Shown here: one piece after another, positions 7,799 through 15,139 of the stretch | Layout: every line of letters starts with the position of its first letter | How positions within the stretch are numbered: position 1 is the stretch's first letter | Assembly (NCBI GenBank): GCA_017517665.1 | Contig: JAFWYP010000016.1 | Span: 1-32,781 of the forward strand | Source of the DNA: Clostridia bacterium | GTDB lineage: Bacteria > Bacillota > Clostridia > Oscillospirales > Acutalibacteraceae | Direction of reading: 5' to 3' | Length of the DNA: 32,781 bases | Notes under the pieces: model-generated | Seen by the model: only the letters and a program-made list of their open reading frames with translations | Told to the model about the DNA's origin: nothing | The model's database searches: none | Program-made: the position numbers and the translations under genes

Positions 7799-9432
7799 GT
7801 TTTTCGTATCCGACCTCAAAAGATAAAAAGTCACTTGATAATGTGTCACTCAGAATAGAAAAAGGCGAATATGTTGTTCTCTGCGGCAAATCGGGAAGCG
7901 GTAAAACAACTCTTCTCCGACATCTGAAAACCGTTCTCACTCCCCACGGAAAAAGAATGGGTGAAATATATTTCAACGGTGCAGCATTGAAAGATGTTGA
8001 TAACAGAACTCAATCTGCAAAAATCGGCTATGTAATGCAGAATCCCGATGACCAGATTGTGACGGATAAAGTATGGCACGAGCTTGCATTCGGTCTTGAA
8101 AGTCTCGGTTGTGACCAGAAAACCATGCGTTCACGTGTTGCAGAAATGGCTTGTTACTTCGGTATTCAGGATTGGTTTCACAGAGATGTTGCAGTTCTTT
8201 CGGGCGGTCAGAAGCAGATTCTCAACCTTGCATCAATTATGGCAATGCAGCCCGAAGTTCTTATTCTCGATGAACCCACAAGTCAGCTTGACCCCATTGC
8301 AGCATCGGATTTTCTTAACACAGTGCGAAAAATCAACACTGAACTCGGAACAACCGTTATCATAACAGAGCACCGCCTTGAGGATATTTTCCCCTATGCC
8401 GACAGAGCAATTGTTATGGATTCGGGCAGAATCATCGCTGATGACACACCGAGAAATATCGGCAAGCTTCTTTACGAACAAAACAATCCGATGTTCACGG
8501 CTATGCCCACTCCCGTTCGTGTTTTCTATAATGCAGACGGCGACGGTGATTGCCCCCTAACAGTCAGAGAAGGCAGAGCGTGGCTGAATAAAGAGTTTGA
8601 AATCAAACCTCAAATCGCCGAAATTCCTTGCAAAAATATCGATGATGACATCGAATATCCTGCATTGTCGCTCAAAGAATTATGGTTCAGATATGAAAAA
8701 GACACCCCCGATATTCTCAGAGGTGTCAGCCTTGAAATTCCTGCGAGCAGTATAACCGCAATAGTCGGCGGCAACGGTGCAGGTAAATCCACAACATTAA
8801 AGGCGATTTGCGGAATCTGCAAACCTTACAGAGGCAAAATCAAGGTTTTCGGCAAACCCGTCAATAAATTCAAATCGGGTGAACTTTTCAGAAACTGCAT
8901 TTCAATGCTTCCGCAGGACCCGAAAAGTCTGTTTGTGAAAAACAAAGTGATTGACGATCTTGCGGAAATGACAAAGAAAAAAAACAAGATAACCGAAATT
9001 GCAGAAACTTGCCAAATTACAGAGCTTCTTGAAAATCATCCCTATGATTTATCGGGCGGTGAACAGCAGAGAGCTGCACTTGCAAAGGTTCTTCTCACCG
9101 AACCGAAAATACTTCTTCTTGATGAACCCACAAAAGGTATGGACAGTTTCTTTAAAGAAACTTTTGCCTCAATTCTTCAGAAATTAAAAGAGCAAGGCAT
9201 AACAATTCTGATGGTATCTCACGATGTTGAATTCTGCGCAAAATATGCAGACAGAGTGAGTATGTTCTTTGACGGTCAGATACTTACAACCGAAACTCCG
9301 CAGAACTTCTTCGGTAGCAACAGTTTCTACACAACAGCGGCAAACCGTATGAGCAAACACGTTTTCAAAAATGCCGTTACCGCAGAAAATGTTGTTGAGC
9401 TTTACCGCAAAAACAAGGGAGGAACGGTATGA
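7771..9432 (+). CDS. ecfA: fused double ECF ATPase (copy 1)
   Basis: A 553-aa protein with two complete ABC ATPase domains, combining the EcfA1 and EcfA2 roles in one chain. Domain 1: Walker A GKSGSGKT (39-46), Q-loop Q90, signature LSGGQ (143-147), Walker B LILDEPT (164-170), switch His201. Domain 2: Walker A GGNGAGKST (333-341), Q-loop Q382, signature LSGGE (427-431), Walker B LLLDEPT (448-454), His484. All catalytic motifs are intact in both halves. ATP hydrolysis drives substrate uptake through EcfT and the S component. AAGGAGG at 7758-7764 marks the start inside the end of ecfT. The stop overlaps the S-component start (ATGA). Fused ATPases of this kind occur in dedicated (group I) ECF transporters. 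Confidence 0.95.
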   Translation: MEHFKIENLSFSYPTSKDKKSLDNVSLRIEKGEYVVLCGKSGSGKTTLLRHLKTVLTPHGKRMGEIYFNGAALKDVDNRTQSAKIGYVMQNPDDQIVTDKVWHELAFGLESLGCDQKTMRSRVAEMACYFGIQDWFHRDVAVLSGGQKQILNLASIMAMQPEVLILDEPTSQLDPIAASDFLNTVRKINTELGTTVIITEHRLEDIFPYADRAIVMDSGRIIADDTPRNIGKLLYEQNNPMFTAMPTPVRVFYNADGDGDCPLTVREGRAWLNKEFEIKPQIAEIPCKNIDDDIEYPALSLKELWFRYEKDTPDILRGVSLEIPASSITAIVGGNGAGKSTTLKAICGICKPYRGKIKVFGKPVNKFKSGELFRNCISMLPQDPKSLFVKNKVIDDLAEMTKKKNKITEIAETCQITELLENHPYDLSGGEQQRAALAKVLLTEPKILLLDEPTKGMDSFFKETFASILQKLKEQGITILMVSHDVEFCAKYADRVSMFFDGQILTTETPQNFFGSNSFYTTAANRMSKHVFKNAVTAENVVELYRKNKGGTV

Positions 9433-10133
9433 AAAAATCAAACGTTGCAATGCTGATTGTGTTTCTTGCTTTAATTCCTTTAACTTTGTTTCTCGGAGAT
9501 AAACTTCCCGGAAAAGGCTACTACATAACGGGTGTTCTCATCATAATTGAGCTTGCCGTTCCGTTTTTTATGATGTTTGAAAAAAGAAAACCGCAGGCAA
9601 GAGAGCTTGTTGTATTGGCGGTTATGATTGCTCTTGCGGTTATCGGCAGAGTTGCAATTCCCATTCCGCATTTCAAAGCGGCATTTGCGATAATTATGCT
9701 TACGGGCATTGCCTTCGGTCCCGAAGCGGGATTTATCGTCGGCGCAATAACCGCATTCGCAAGCAATTTTTTTTACGGTCAGGGTGCATATATGCCGTGG
9801 CAGATGATGGCATACGGTGCGGGCGGAATGCTTGCAGGTTTTGTATTTATCAAGAATAAAATCCCGAAAAAGCCGTGGATTATGGCAATATTCGGATTCC
9901 TTGCAGTTGTTATCTGGATAGGACCTCTGCTTGACACTTCACATATCTTCATTATGATGCCTGAAATCAGTTTTGCAACAATAACGGCTTCTCTTGCATC
10001 AGGTTTCCCCGTGAATGTAAGTCAAGGGCTTTGCACCGCACTTATGATGATTGTTTTCGGAAAACCGCTTCTTGAAAAACTCGACAGAGTGAAGCAGAAA
10101 TACGGAATGCTGGAGGATGAAAATGGGATTTGA
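9429..10133 (+). CDS. ECF S component, predicted cobalamin/corrinoid (copy 1)
   Basis: A 234-aa hydrophobic protein with about six to seven membrane segments, typical of the substrate-binding S component. Recognisable stretches are LAVIGRVAIPIPHFKAAFAI, TGIAFGPEAGFIVGA and FYGQGAYMPWQMMAYG. It is translationally coupled to the ATPase gene through an ATGA overlap and preceded by GGGAGG. The cobalamin riboswitch and the capture proteins upstream point to a corrinoid substrate, as in CbrT-type S components; specificity is inferred, not shown. The copy at 22809-23501 differs at only about a dozen residues, mostly at the C-terminus, where this one ends GMLEDENGI and the other GMFAN. Confidence 0.88.
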   Translation: MKKSNVAMLIVFLALIPLTLFLGDKLPGKGYYITGVLIIIELAVPFFMMFEKRKPQARELVVLAVMIALAVIGRVAIPIPHFKAAFAIIMLTGIAFGPEAGFIVGAITAFASNFFYGQGAYMPWQMMAYGAGGMLAGFVFIKNKIPKKPWIMAIFGFLAVVIWIGPLLDTSHIFIMMPEISFATITASLASGFPVNVSQGLCTALMMIVFGKPLLEKLDRVKQKYGMLEDENGI

Positions 10134-11010
10134 GCTTTGTCATCCTGCGGTTAACCTGATTTATTTTGTATCGGTATTGTACGGTATGCTCTGTTTCAGG
10201 CATCCCGTTTTTCTCGCCATCTCGTTTCTGAGTGCTGTTGCATACAGCATTAAACGAAACGGTATGAAAGCGGTTATTTTTGATGCTGTGTTGTTGCCGT
10301 TAACAAGTGCGTTTGCTCTTTATTATAGTACGTACAATCACTTCGGAGTTACCGTTATTGAGCAGAATCTTATCGGCAACAGCATCACGCTTGAATCGCT
10401 GATTTACGGCGCGGTGATCGGTCTTACGGTTTCGGGCGCAATGATATGGTTTTCCTGCATTTATTCCGTATTCACATCGGATAAGGTAGTTTATCTTTTC
10501 GGTAAAGCAAGTCCCAAGCTTTCGCTTTTCCTTTCTGTTCTTCTGAGAATGGTGCCGAGAATTAAATACGAGGCAAAGAAAATAAACACCGCACAGCGAG
10601 GAATCGGCAGAGGTATAAATCAAGGGAATATTTTTTCACGTATTCGAAACTGCATTCGTATTTTTTCAATAATGATAACATGGATAATCGATTCTCTTTC
10701 TCTGCAATCCGAATCAATGCAGAGCCGCGGCAGTCTGCTTCGGGGCAGAAAAGCGTTTTCAATTTATCGTTTTGATAACCGTGACCGTGCTTATGTTATT
10801 GCCATGTTTGCAAATATAACGCTGACGGTAATGGGCGTTATGCTCAAACAAACCGAAATAGTCTATGACCCGAAAATAATTATCACTCCCATAACTTCTG
10901 TGTCTTATCTTTTCTACATAGGTTATGCTGTTCTTTGTCTTATGCCCCTTGGTCTGGAACTCTACACGGAATACAGATTCAGAAAAGCAAGAAAAATAAT
11001 TACCAGATAA
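10123..11010 (+). CDS. second, divergent EcfT-family protein
   Basis: A 295-aa membrane protein of the EcfT/CbiQ family. It begins GFELCHPAVNLIYFVSVLYG, parallel to the N-terminus of the first EcfT, and carries both coupling motifs as TAQRGIGRG and SMQSRGSLLRG. Overall it is much diverged from the EcfT at 6908. The start chosen is ATG 10123, six bases after GGAGG (10112-10116); an ATG at 10117 abuts that site. It overlaps the S-component gene by 11 nt and is the last gene before a strong terminator. No second ATPase or S gene follows, and the duplicate transporter on the other strand lacks this gene. It may pair the shared ATPase with another S component, such as the short one at 11054-11593. 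Confidence 0.85.
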   Translation: MGFELCHPAVNLIYFVSVLYGMLCFRHPVFLAISFLSAVAYSIKRNGMKAVIFDAVLLPLTSAFALYYSTYNHFGVTVIEQNLIGNSITLESLIYGAVIGLTVSGAMIWFSCIYSVFTSDKVVYLFGKASPKLSLFLSVLLRMVPRIKYEAKKINTAQRGIGRGINQGNIFSRIRNCIRIFSIMITWIIDSLSLQSESMQSRGSLLRGRKAFSIYRFDNRDRAYVIAMFANITLTVMGVMLKQTEIVYDPKIIITPITSVSYLFYIGYAVLCLMPLGLELYTEYRFRKARKIITR

Positions 11011-11013
11011 TGT

Positions 11014-11048
11014 AAAAAACTCGGAATGCATAGCACTCCGAGTTTTTT
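11014..11048. terminator. bidirectional intrinsic terminator
   Basis: AAAAAACTCGGA at 11014-11025 pairs with TCCGAGTTTTTT at 11037-11048. It lies between two converging genes and has T runs on both strands. Confidence 0.92.
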
Positions 11049-11053
11049 ATCCA

Positions 11054-11593
11054 TTATAATCTCTTGTTAATCAGCTTTGTTTTTTCCAGAAGCATAACAA
11101 CAACGGGAATGAGAATTATCTGAAGAATTATTCCGGGCAATGCGTTTGTTACTGCACCTGCCCAGAATGCGGCAATTCCGAATTTTGATGCGTCAAATCC
11201 CATACAAGCAAACTGAACAGCGCCCCAAACAAGACGACCGATTATCATTGAAATGATAAGAGTTGCATATATGTAGCCTTTCTTTTTCGGAAACGCACGG
11301 TAGAGAATACCGCTTAAAAGTCCGTATGTTGCAAGTTCAAATGCCATTGCAACCGCAACGGGGAAAAGAGGCGGCATTCCGAGAGTCAGTGAGCGAAGCA
11401 GCGGTGCCGCAAAGCCAACAATCAATCCCCACGGTGCACCGCAGACAAATCCGCAAATGATAATGGGTATATGCATAGGGCAAAGCATTGAACCTATCTG
11501 AGGCACCTGACCTGTCAGAAACGGCATAACGTAAGCGAGAGCAAGAAACATTGCCGCAAGAGCAAGATTAACCAAATTGTTTTGTTTTTTCAT
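11054..11593 (-). CDS. short ECF S component (copy 1)
   Basis: A 179-aa membrane protein with about six hydrophobic segments, of the ECF_trnsprt S-component type: MLCPMHIPIIICGFVCGAPW, APLLRSLTLGMPPLFP, AMAFELATYGLLSGILYR. It has no ATPase or T gene of its own in its transcription unit. By family knowledge such proteins use a shared EcfAT module, and two T components are encoded next door. The substrate is unknown. Two copies, each beside a cobalamin-regulated ECF operon, hint at a corrinoid-related compound such as a lower-ligand precursor, but this is speculation. It is preceded by AAAGGA and by a structured leader. The copy at 26601 has closely similar sequence. Confidence 0.85.
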   Translation of the reverse strand: MKKQNNLVNLALAAMFLALAYVMPFLTGQVPQIGSMLCPMHIPIIICGFVCGAPWGLIVGFAAPLLRSLTLGMPPLFPVAVAMAFELATYGLLSGILYRAFPKKKGYIYATLIISMIIGRLVWGAVQFACMGFDASKFGIAAFWAGAVTNALPGIILQIILIPVVVMLLEKTKLINKRL

Positions 11594-11613
11594 AGAAGAT
11601 TCCTTTCTGCATT

Positions 11614-11732
11614 CAAAAAGGCGCAGTTCCTCTTCAGAGAAACAGACGCCTTCTTAGCATTAAACATATTGAATTTATACTTAGATAGAAAGGAACTTCT
11701 GTTCCGACGTTATTCTTCTGAATAACAGATTA
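11614..11732 (-). promoter_or_regulatory. structured leader with intrinsic terminator (attenuator or unrecognised riboswitch)
   Basis: On the minus strand, between the promoter and the S-component start, lie GTTATTC/GAATAAC, GGAAC/GTTCC and a terminator-like stem AAGGCG/CGCCTT followed by TTTTTG (11614-11652). The earlier segment AGTTCCTTTC can pair with GAAGAGGAACT inside the terminator stem, giving a plausible antiterminator. The layout is that of an attenuator or riboswitch, but it matches no class I recognise. The second gene copy lacks this leader. Confidence 0.6.
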
Positions 11733-11761
11733 ATTATACAACTGAATCCGATTTATTTCAA
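11733..11761 (-). promoter_or_regulatory. promoter of the short S component
   Basis: On the minus strand TTGAAA (11756-11761) and TATAAT (11733-11738) are separated by 17 bp. The -35 box overlaps the last codons of the upstream DUF3842 gene. Confidence 0.8.
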
Positions 11762-12172
11762 GTGGTTGTTTATTATTTTGTCAAGTTTCGCAAGAGCATC
11801 TTCGATAAGCGATGTCAGGGTAAGATTTGCAACTCCTGCCACAAGATTTTCACATTTGTTTATGGGAATGAGAATGCGCACCGCATCGCTCTGACCCACA
11901 GCTTTTGCGGCATCGGGCGTAATTTCGCCGAGAAGTGCATCGGCAATAACAATCCCGATAGGTCCGATGATTACGTCAGCCTTACGGCAGGCAACTATTA
12001 TGGGGTTTTCTCCCGTTGCCGCTTTCTTTGCGCCTGCTTTGACCATTGCGGTTGTGGCAGCGGCATTTGTGCCGACAGCGGTTAAATCAATATCGGGGTA
12101 ACGGTTGATAACCGCCTTTATAATCTGACTTCCGAGCTGACCGCCCTGACCGTCAATTATCAGTACATTCAT
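11753..12172 (-). CDS. DUF3842 family protein
   Basis: A 139-aa protein with the DUF3842 pattern: an N-terminal nucleotide-binding-like MNVLIIDGQGGQLGSQI, then TAVGTNAAATTAMVKAG, GENPIIVACRKADVIIGPIG and ADALLGEITPDAAKAVGQSD. The Gly-rich start and alternating beta/alpha layout suggest a Rossmann-like fold. DUF3842 proteins are widespread in Clostridia and have no established function. The ATG is preceded by AAAGGAG at a normal distance. It is in the same direction as the short S component downstream, but that gene has its own promoter. No link with cobalamin is visible beyond proximity. Confidence 0.88.
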   Translation of the reverse strand: MNVLIIDGQGGQLGSQIIKAVINRYPDIDLTAVGTNAAATTAMVKAGAKKAATGENPIIVACRKADVIIGPIGIVIADALLGEITPDAAKAVGQSDAVRILIPINKCENLVAGVANLTLTSLIEDALAKLDKIINNHLK

Positions 12173-12266
12173 TTAAAACGCTCCTTTAATACGGTTTATA
12201 AACATCGTAAAAACGCATTTTAATAATACATCAAGAAGAAAAAAATGTCCATAGTACAATAACATT

Positions 12267-12524
12267 TTATCTCATATCAGATAATGGCGTATAATCTGTG
12301 TTGTTTCGTAGATATTCTTCCATCTTGCCACTTAACAGTAATCTGACATAGCTCGTCGGTTCATTATAGATGAGATAATCAAGTTCTGATGTTTCGTACA
12401 TATTGTTAGCATATTCGTTTTCCACTGCGATACAATCGATTGACACCATAGAACCGTCGGTTAATTTAACTTCAATGCAGGCGGTATCAATGTTGAATTC
12501 ACAAGATAAAATATTGTTTTTCAT
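12267..12524 (-). CDS. small DUF6061-like protein
   Basis: An 85-aa soluble protein beginning MKNNILSCEFNIDTACIEVK, followed by a VSIDCIAVENEYANNMYE segment and a C-terminal LIYNEPTSYVRLLLSGKMEE. The pattern resembles DUF6061, a small family of unknown function in Clostridia; the family name is from memory. I chose ATG 12524, which sits 10 bases after AAAGGA; a TTG at 12533 lies too close to that site. It stands alone between DUF3842 and the coiled-coil gene. Confidence 0.72.
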   Translation of the reverse strand: MKNNILSCEFNIDTACIEVKLTDGSMVSIDCIAVENEYANNMYETSELDYLIYNEPTSYVRLLLSGKMEEYLRNNTDYTPLSDMR

Positions 12525-12626
12525 AATTTGCAATTCCTTTCAGTTACTAATGATAGCATGAAACAATGTGTATTTAACCGCCGTTAACAATTTATTCATT
12601 GAATCCGTTATGAACACTCGTACCAG

Positions 12627-12663
12627 AAAAAGCCATTACAGCTGACGCTGTAATGGCTTTTTG
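12627..12663 (-). terminator. intrinsic terminator of the coiled-coil gene
   Basis: AAAAAGCCATTACAGC at 12627-12642 and GCTGTAATGGCTTTTT at 12647-12662 form a 16-bp perfect stem with a 4-base loop. It follows the end of the minus-strand gene at 12703. It is symmetrical enough to act on both strands. Confidence 0.92.
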
Positions 12664-12702
12664 TTTTGGCAAGGATGCGAAGGACGAGCGGTACAGATAA
12701 GA

Positions 12703-13932
12703 TTAATAAGCGAGTGTATAAACAGTTTGCTTATATCCGTCCACTTTCTTTTCTTTGCGTTTGATTTCTCCTTCGCGCTCTAATTCGTCAACCCAATTCT
12801 TTATACGTGCTAATGTCAAGTCTCCAAGGCTGGGACATTTTTTCTGTAATTCGCTACAAGTCAGCTCCCCGTTTTTTACCAATGTATCAATAATATCAGT
12901 CTTCATTGCCTCATTAACTAACTGCACAGGAGATACGTCTGAAAATCTCATGGACAATGGTATTCTGGGCTTACGAGGTAATGGATATTTCTTGATTATT
13001 GATGCTTTCACTTTACTCATACCGCGTTTAACTATTTTATCCAGTTGTTGAAGATCTTCATCATGTTTTTGCCTTGCCTGAATTATAGTCTGTTCTGCGG
13101 AATTAACACGCGCAGTCAAGTCATTAATAGCTTTTTGACATTTCTTTTTATCAAGAATCTGGTAAAAACGCAGACCTGCCATAAGAGTTTTTGTTTCCTC
13201 AAGTTTCTCAGTGCATTCTTGCTTGATTTTTTCCTGATCATTAATCACCATTTCTAAATTGGCTTCGATTTTTCTGATAGTAAGCTCTCGTTCTTGTTCC
13301 TCTTTTTCTTTAATAGCTGCTTGGCGTTTCTTTTCTGTTTTCTCCGCAATTTCATTCCACTCTGCCAATGCCTCTGCATATGCAGTTTCATCAGAATTTT
13401 TCTTTTTGTCTGCAGCTTCTTTTTTTTCTTTTTCTTTCTTTATCTTTGCATCCTGCAGTTCTTGTTCATATTTTTCTCTGCCGGGCCAGTTTTTGTATTT
13501 TGCCTCCCAGTAGCTCTCAATCATTTTGCTTTCTATAGTTGGGTGATATTGAACAGTAGCAACATCCCCCATGTTTTTACTGTTGAGTGATGCGGTAAAA
13601 TTGTTGGTTATCTCTGACTCTTCGTTTAATTTACATATCATCTTCCAAATACTTTCTACTGATGTTATTGGAATTGAATCCTCCAATAGCGGGCGACATG
13701 TTTCGTTAAGTATTGCAACATGAGTCTGACATGTAGCATACAAATTATCGCAAAGTCTTCGGCAATCTGCGGCAATTTCAGATACCTGACTTGTGGCGGT
13801 ACCGCCAAAAAGATCTATAGAACGTGAAACTTTAGATTGAATTAATCTGTTTCCGGAATCAAATTTTCTTTTTGCATCGCATAAAGCATTTTCACACGAA
13901 TTCAAGGTGTCTTGTATTTTTTGAACTGACAT
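12703..13932 (-). CDS. coiled-coil protein with C-terminal winged helix
   Basis: A 409-aa cytoplasmic protein of unknown function. Residues about 1-120 are helical with several Cys residues (SCENALC, DCRRLCDNLYATC). Residues about 135-330 are a long, highly charged coiled coil (KEKEKKEAADKKK, EKEEQERELTIRKIEANLE). Residues about 345-409 form a winged-helix-like domain (DIIDTLVKNGELTCSELQKK, ARIKNWVDELEREGEIKRKE). It is transcribed away from the 226-aa protein at 14201, which also ends in a winged helix, so the two may act together. The intergenic region (13933-14200) holds promoter sequence for the rightward gene. I see no enzymatic motif. Confidence 0.75.
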   Translation of the reverse strand: MSVQKIQDTLNSCENALCDAKRKFDSGNRLIQSKVSRSIDLFGGTATSQVSEIAADCRRLCDNLYATCQTHVAILNETCRPLLEDSIPITSVESIWKMICKLNEESEITNNFTASLNSKNMGDVATVQYHPTIESKMIESYWEAKYKNWPGREKYEQELQDAKIKKEKEKKEAADKKKNSDETAYAEALAEWNEIAEKTEKKRQAAIKEKEEQERELTIRKIEANLEMVINDQEKIKQECTEKLEETKTLMAGLRFYQILDKKKCQKAINDLTARVNSAEQTIIQARQKHDEDLQQLDKIVKRGMSKVKASIIKKYPLPRKPRIPLSMRFSDVSPVQLVNEAMKTDIIDTLVKNGELTCSELQKKCPSLGDLTLARIKNWVDELEREGEIKRKEKKVDGYKQTVYTLAY

Positions 13933-14099
13933 TATTTGATAACCCTCTTTCTTTCAAATGTTTACCAATACAAGTATATCAAAAGCAGATGTTAAAATCA
14001 ATATTATGAAGATAAACATAATCATTATATCTCAAAAATGACAATTTTTATCAAATAACGTAGTTAATAAAGCTTTTAACAGTTTTATCAACAAAGCTA

Positions 14100-14127
14100 T
14101 TGATTGTTACTATATTTTTGGTATAAT
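14100..14127 (+). promoter_or_regulatory. promoter of the TerB-like gene
   Basis: TTGATT at 14100-14105 and TATAAT at 14122-14127 with a 16-bp spacer, about 73 bp before the ATG at 14201. The rest of the 268-bp divergent intergenic region is AT-rich without clear hairpins. Confidence 0.65.
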
Positions 14128-14200
14128 ATAGAAGACGGCATATATGAATACTTATAGTGCAAAGCATGTCGCCGATATCAACTGAAAGGAAATCAGATTT

Positions 14201-14881
14201 ATGCGCAGTAACATGTTTGCAACTGTAGAAAACAAGTTTAAATCCGCTACCGAAGATGAGATCATCGAAATTGCACTCAGCTCATCAAGTGATGTGTTGA
14301 GCCAAATGGAAAACTTTAATGATAACACAAAGTTTGGCACCATTCTTGTTGGTACAAAATTGGGCGTTGCAGGTGATGGAACGATTAATTCCAAAGAAAA
14401 AATGTTGATTGATGAAGTATTCGGTAAAATTTGGAACGGGCCGATGGAACAAATCTATGATATCGTAAGTGAGGCAATCGGAGACGGTGATTACGATATT
14501 GTTCAAAACATTGTACAACTAAGCAACCAAATTGCGATTCCGTTTTTACATTATATTTTGAGTTTTGCTTACATTGATGAGACTTTTGAAGATGAGGTAG
14601 CCGAAAAATTAGATAATCTTTTCGGTATGAACCTGATGGTTGATTTCTTTATGGGCGACACAGAAGAAGTACCTGCACCGAAAATCAAACCGGCAGGATT
14701 GGATGCAGAAATCGCGCAGTGGTTTCAAGATGACAACACGCTCAAAGGGTTAAATGATATTCAGGCGCATTTTTCTCATAAATCAAAAACAGAAGTAGAA
14801 GAAGCTTTGGATCGTCTGTGCGAAAAAGGAGTTCTTTATAAAGTGGATACTTTGGTTGGTAAAATGTATGGACTGGCATAA
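14201..14881 (+). CDS. TerB-like protein with C-terminal winged helix
   Basis: A 226-aa soluble protein. Residues about 30-155 are all-helical with acidic surfaces and a GDGTINSKEKMLIDEVFGKI segment that resembles TerB/EF-hand-type helical domains. Residues about 168-226 form a winged-helix-like domain (DAEIAQWFQDDNTLKGLNDI, EEALDRLCEKGVLYKVD). The shared winged-helix end suggests a functional link with the divergent coiled-coil gene. GAAAGGAAAT lies 8-17 bases before the ATG. A terminator follows at 15040-15078, so it is monocistronic. The function is unknown; TerB-like domains occur in stress and defence contexts. Confidence 0.72.
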   Translation: MRSNMFATVENKFKSATEDEIIEIALSSSSDVLSQMENFNDNTKFGTILVGTKLGVAGDGTINSKEKMLIDEVFGKIWNGPMEQIYDIVSEAIGDGDYDIVQNIVQLSNQIAIPFLHYILSFAYIDETFEDEVAEKLDNLFGMNLMVDFFMGDTEEVPAPKIKPAGLDAEIAQWFQDDNTLKGLNDIQAHFSHKSKTEVEEALDRLCEKGVLYKVDTLVGKMYGLA

Positions 14882-15039
14882 ATAATATGCCAAGATTAAA
14901 GCTACTGTCTCTCTCTGTCTTTCAAGAACAGCAGGCTTTGAACAACCGTTTTGATGCTTTTCCAGTGCTTTATGGAGAATCTTGTATCAAACAGCGGTAG
15001 TTTTGTTACATATTTTCGGCAGTTTAATTCAGGAAAGAT

Positions 15040-15078
15040 ACCGCAGTTGATACAATCGTATCCGCTGCGGTGTTTTTT
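15040..15078 (+). terminator. intrinsic terminator after the TerB-like gene
   Basis: ACCGCAG at 15040-15046 pairs with CTGCGGT at 15065-15071, with an inner GATAC/GTATC helix, followed by GTTTTTT. The stretch 14882-15039 shows no gene. Confidence 0.85.
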
Positions 15079-15079
15079 A

Positions 15080-15108
15080 TTGCATTGACAGAAAAACCGT
15101 GATATAAT
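15080..15108 (+). promoter_or_regulatory. promoter of the TIR gene
   Basis: TTGCAT at 15080-15085 and TATAAT at 15103-15108 with a 17-bp spacer, directly after the preceding terminator and 31 bp before the ATG at 15140. A TTGACA at 15085-15090 is too close to be the -35 box. Confidence 0.65.
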
Positions 15109-15139
15109 TATCAACAACAACTCTTCAGGTAGGAGAATT

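Noticed and set aside
13259-13590. Phe/Ser-rich plus-strand ORFs (84 and 98 aa)
   Set aside because: These arise from reading the Lys/Glu-rich coiled-coil codons of the minus-strand gene in antisense.
15085-15108. TTGACA paired with TATAAT before the TIR gene
   Set aside because: The spacer is only 12 bp; TTGCAT five bases upstream gives the normal 17-bp spacing.
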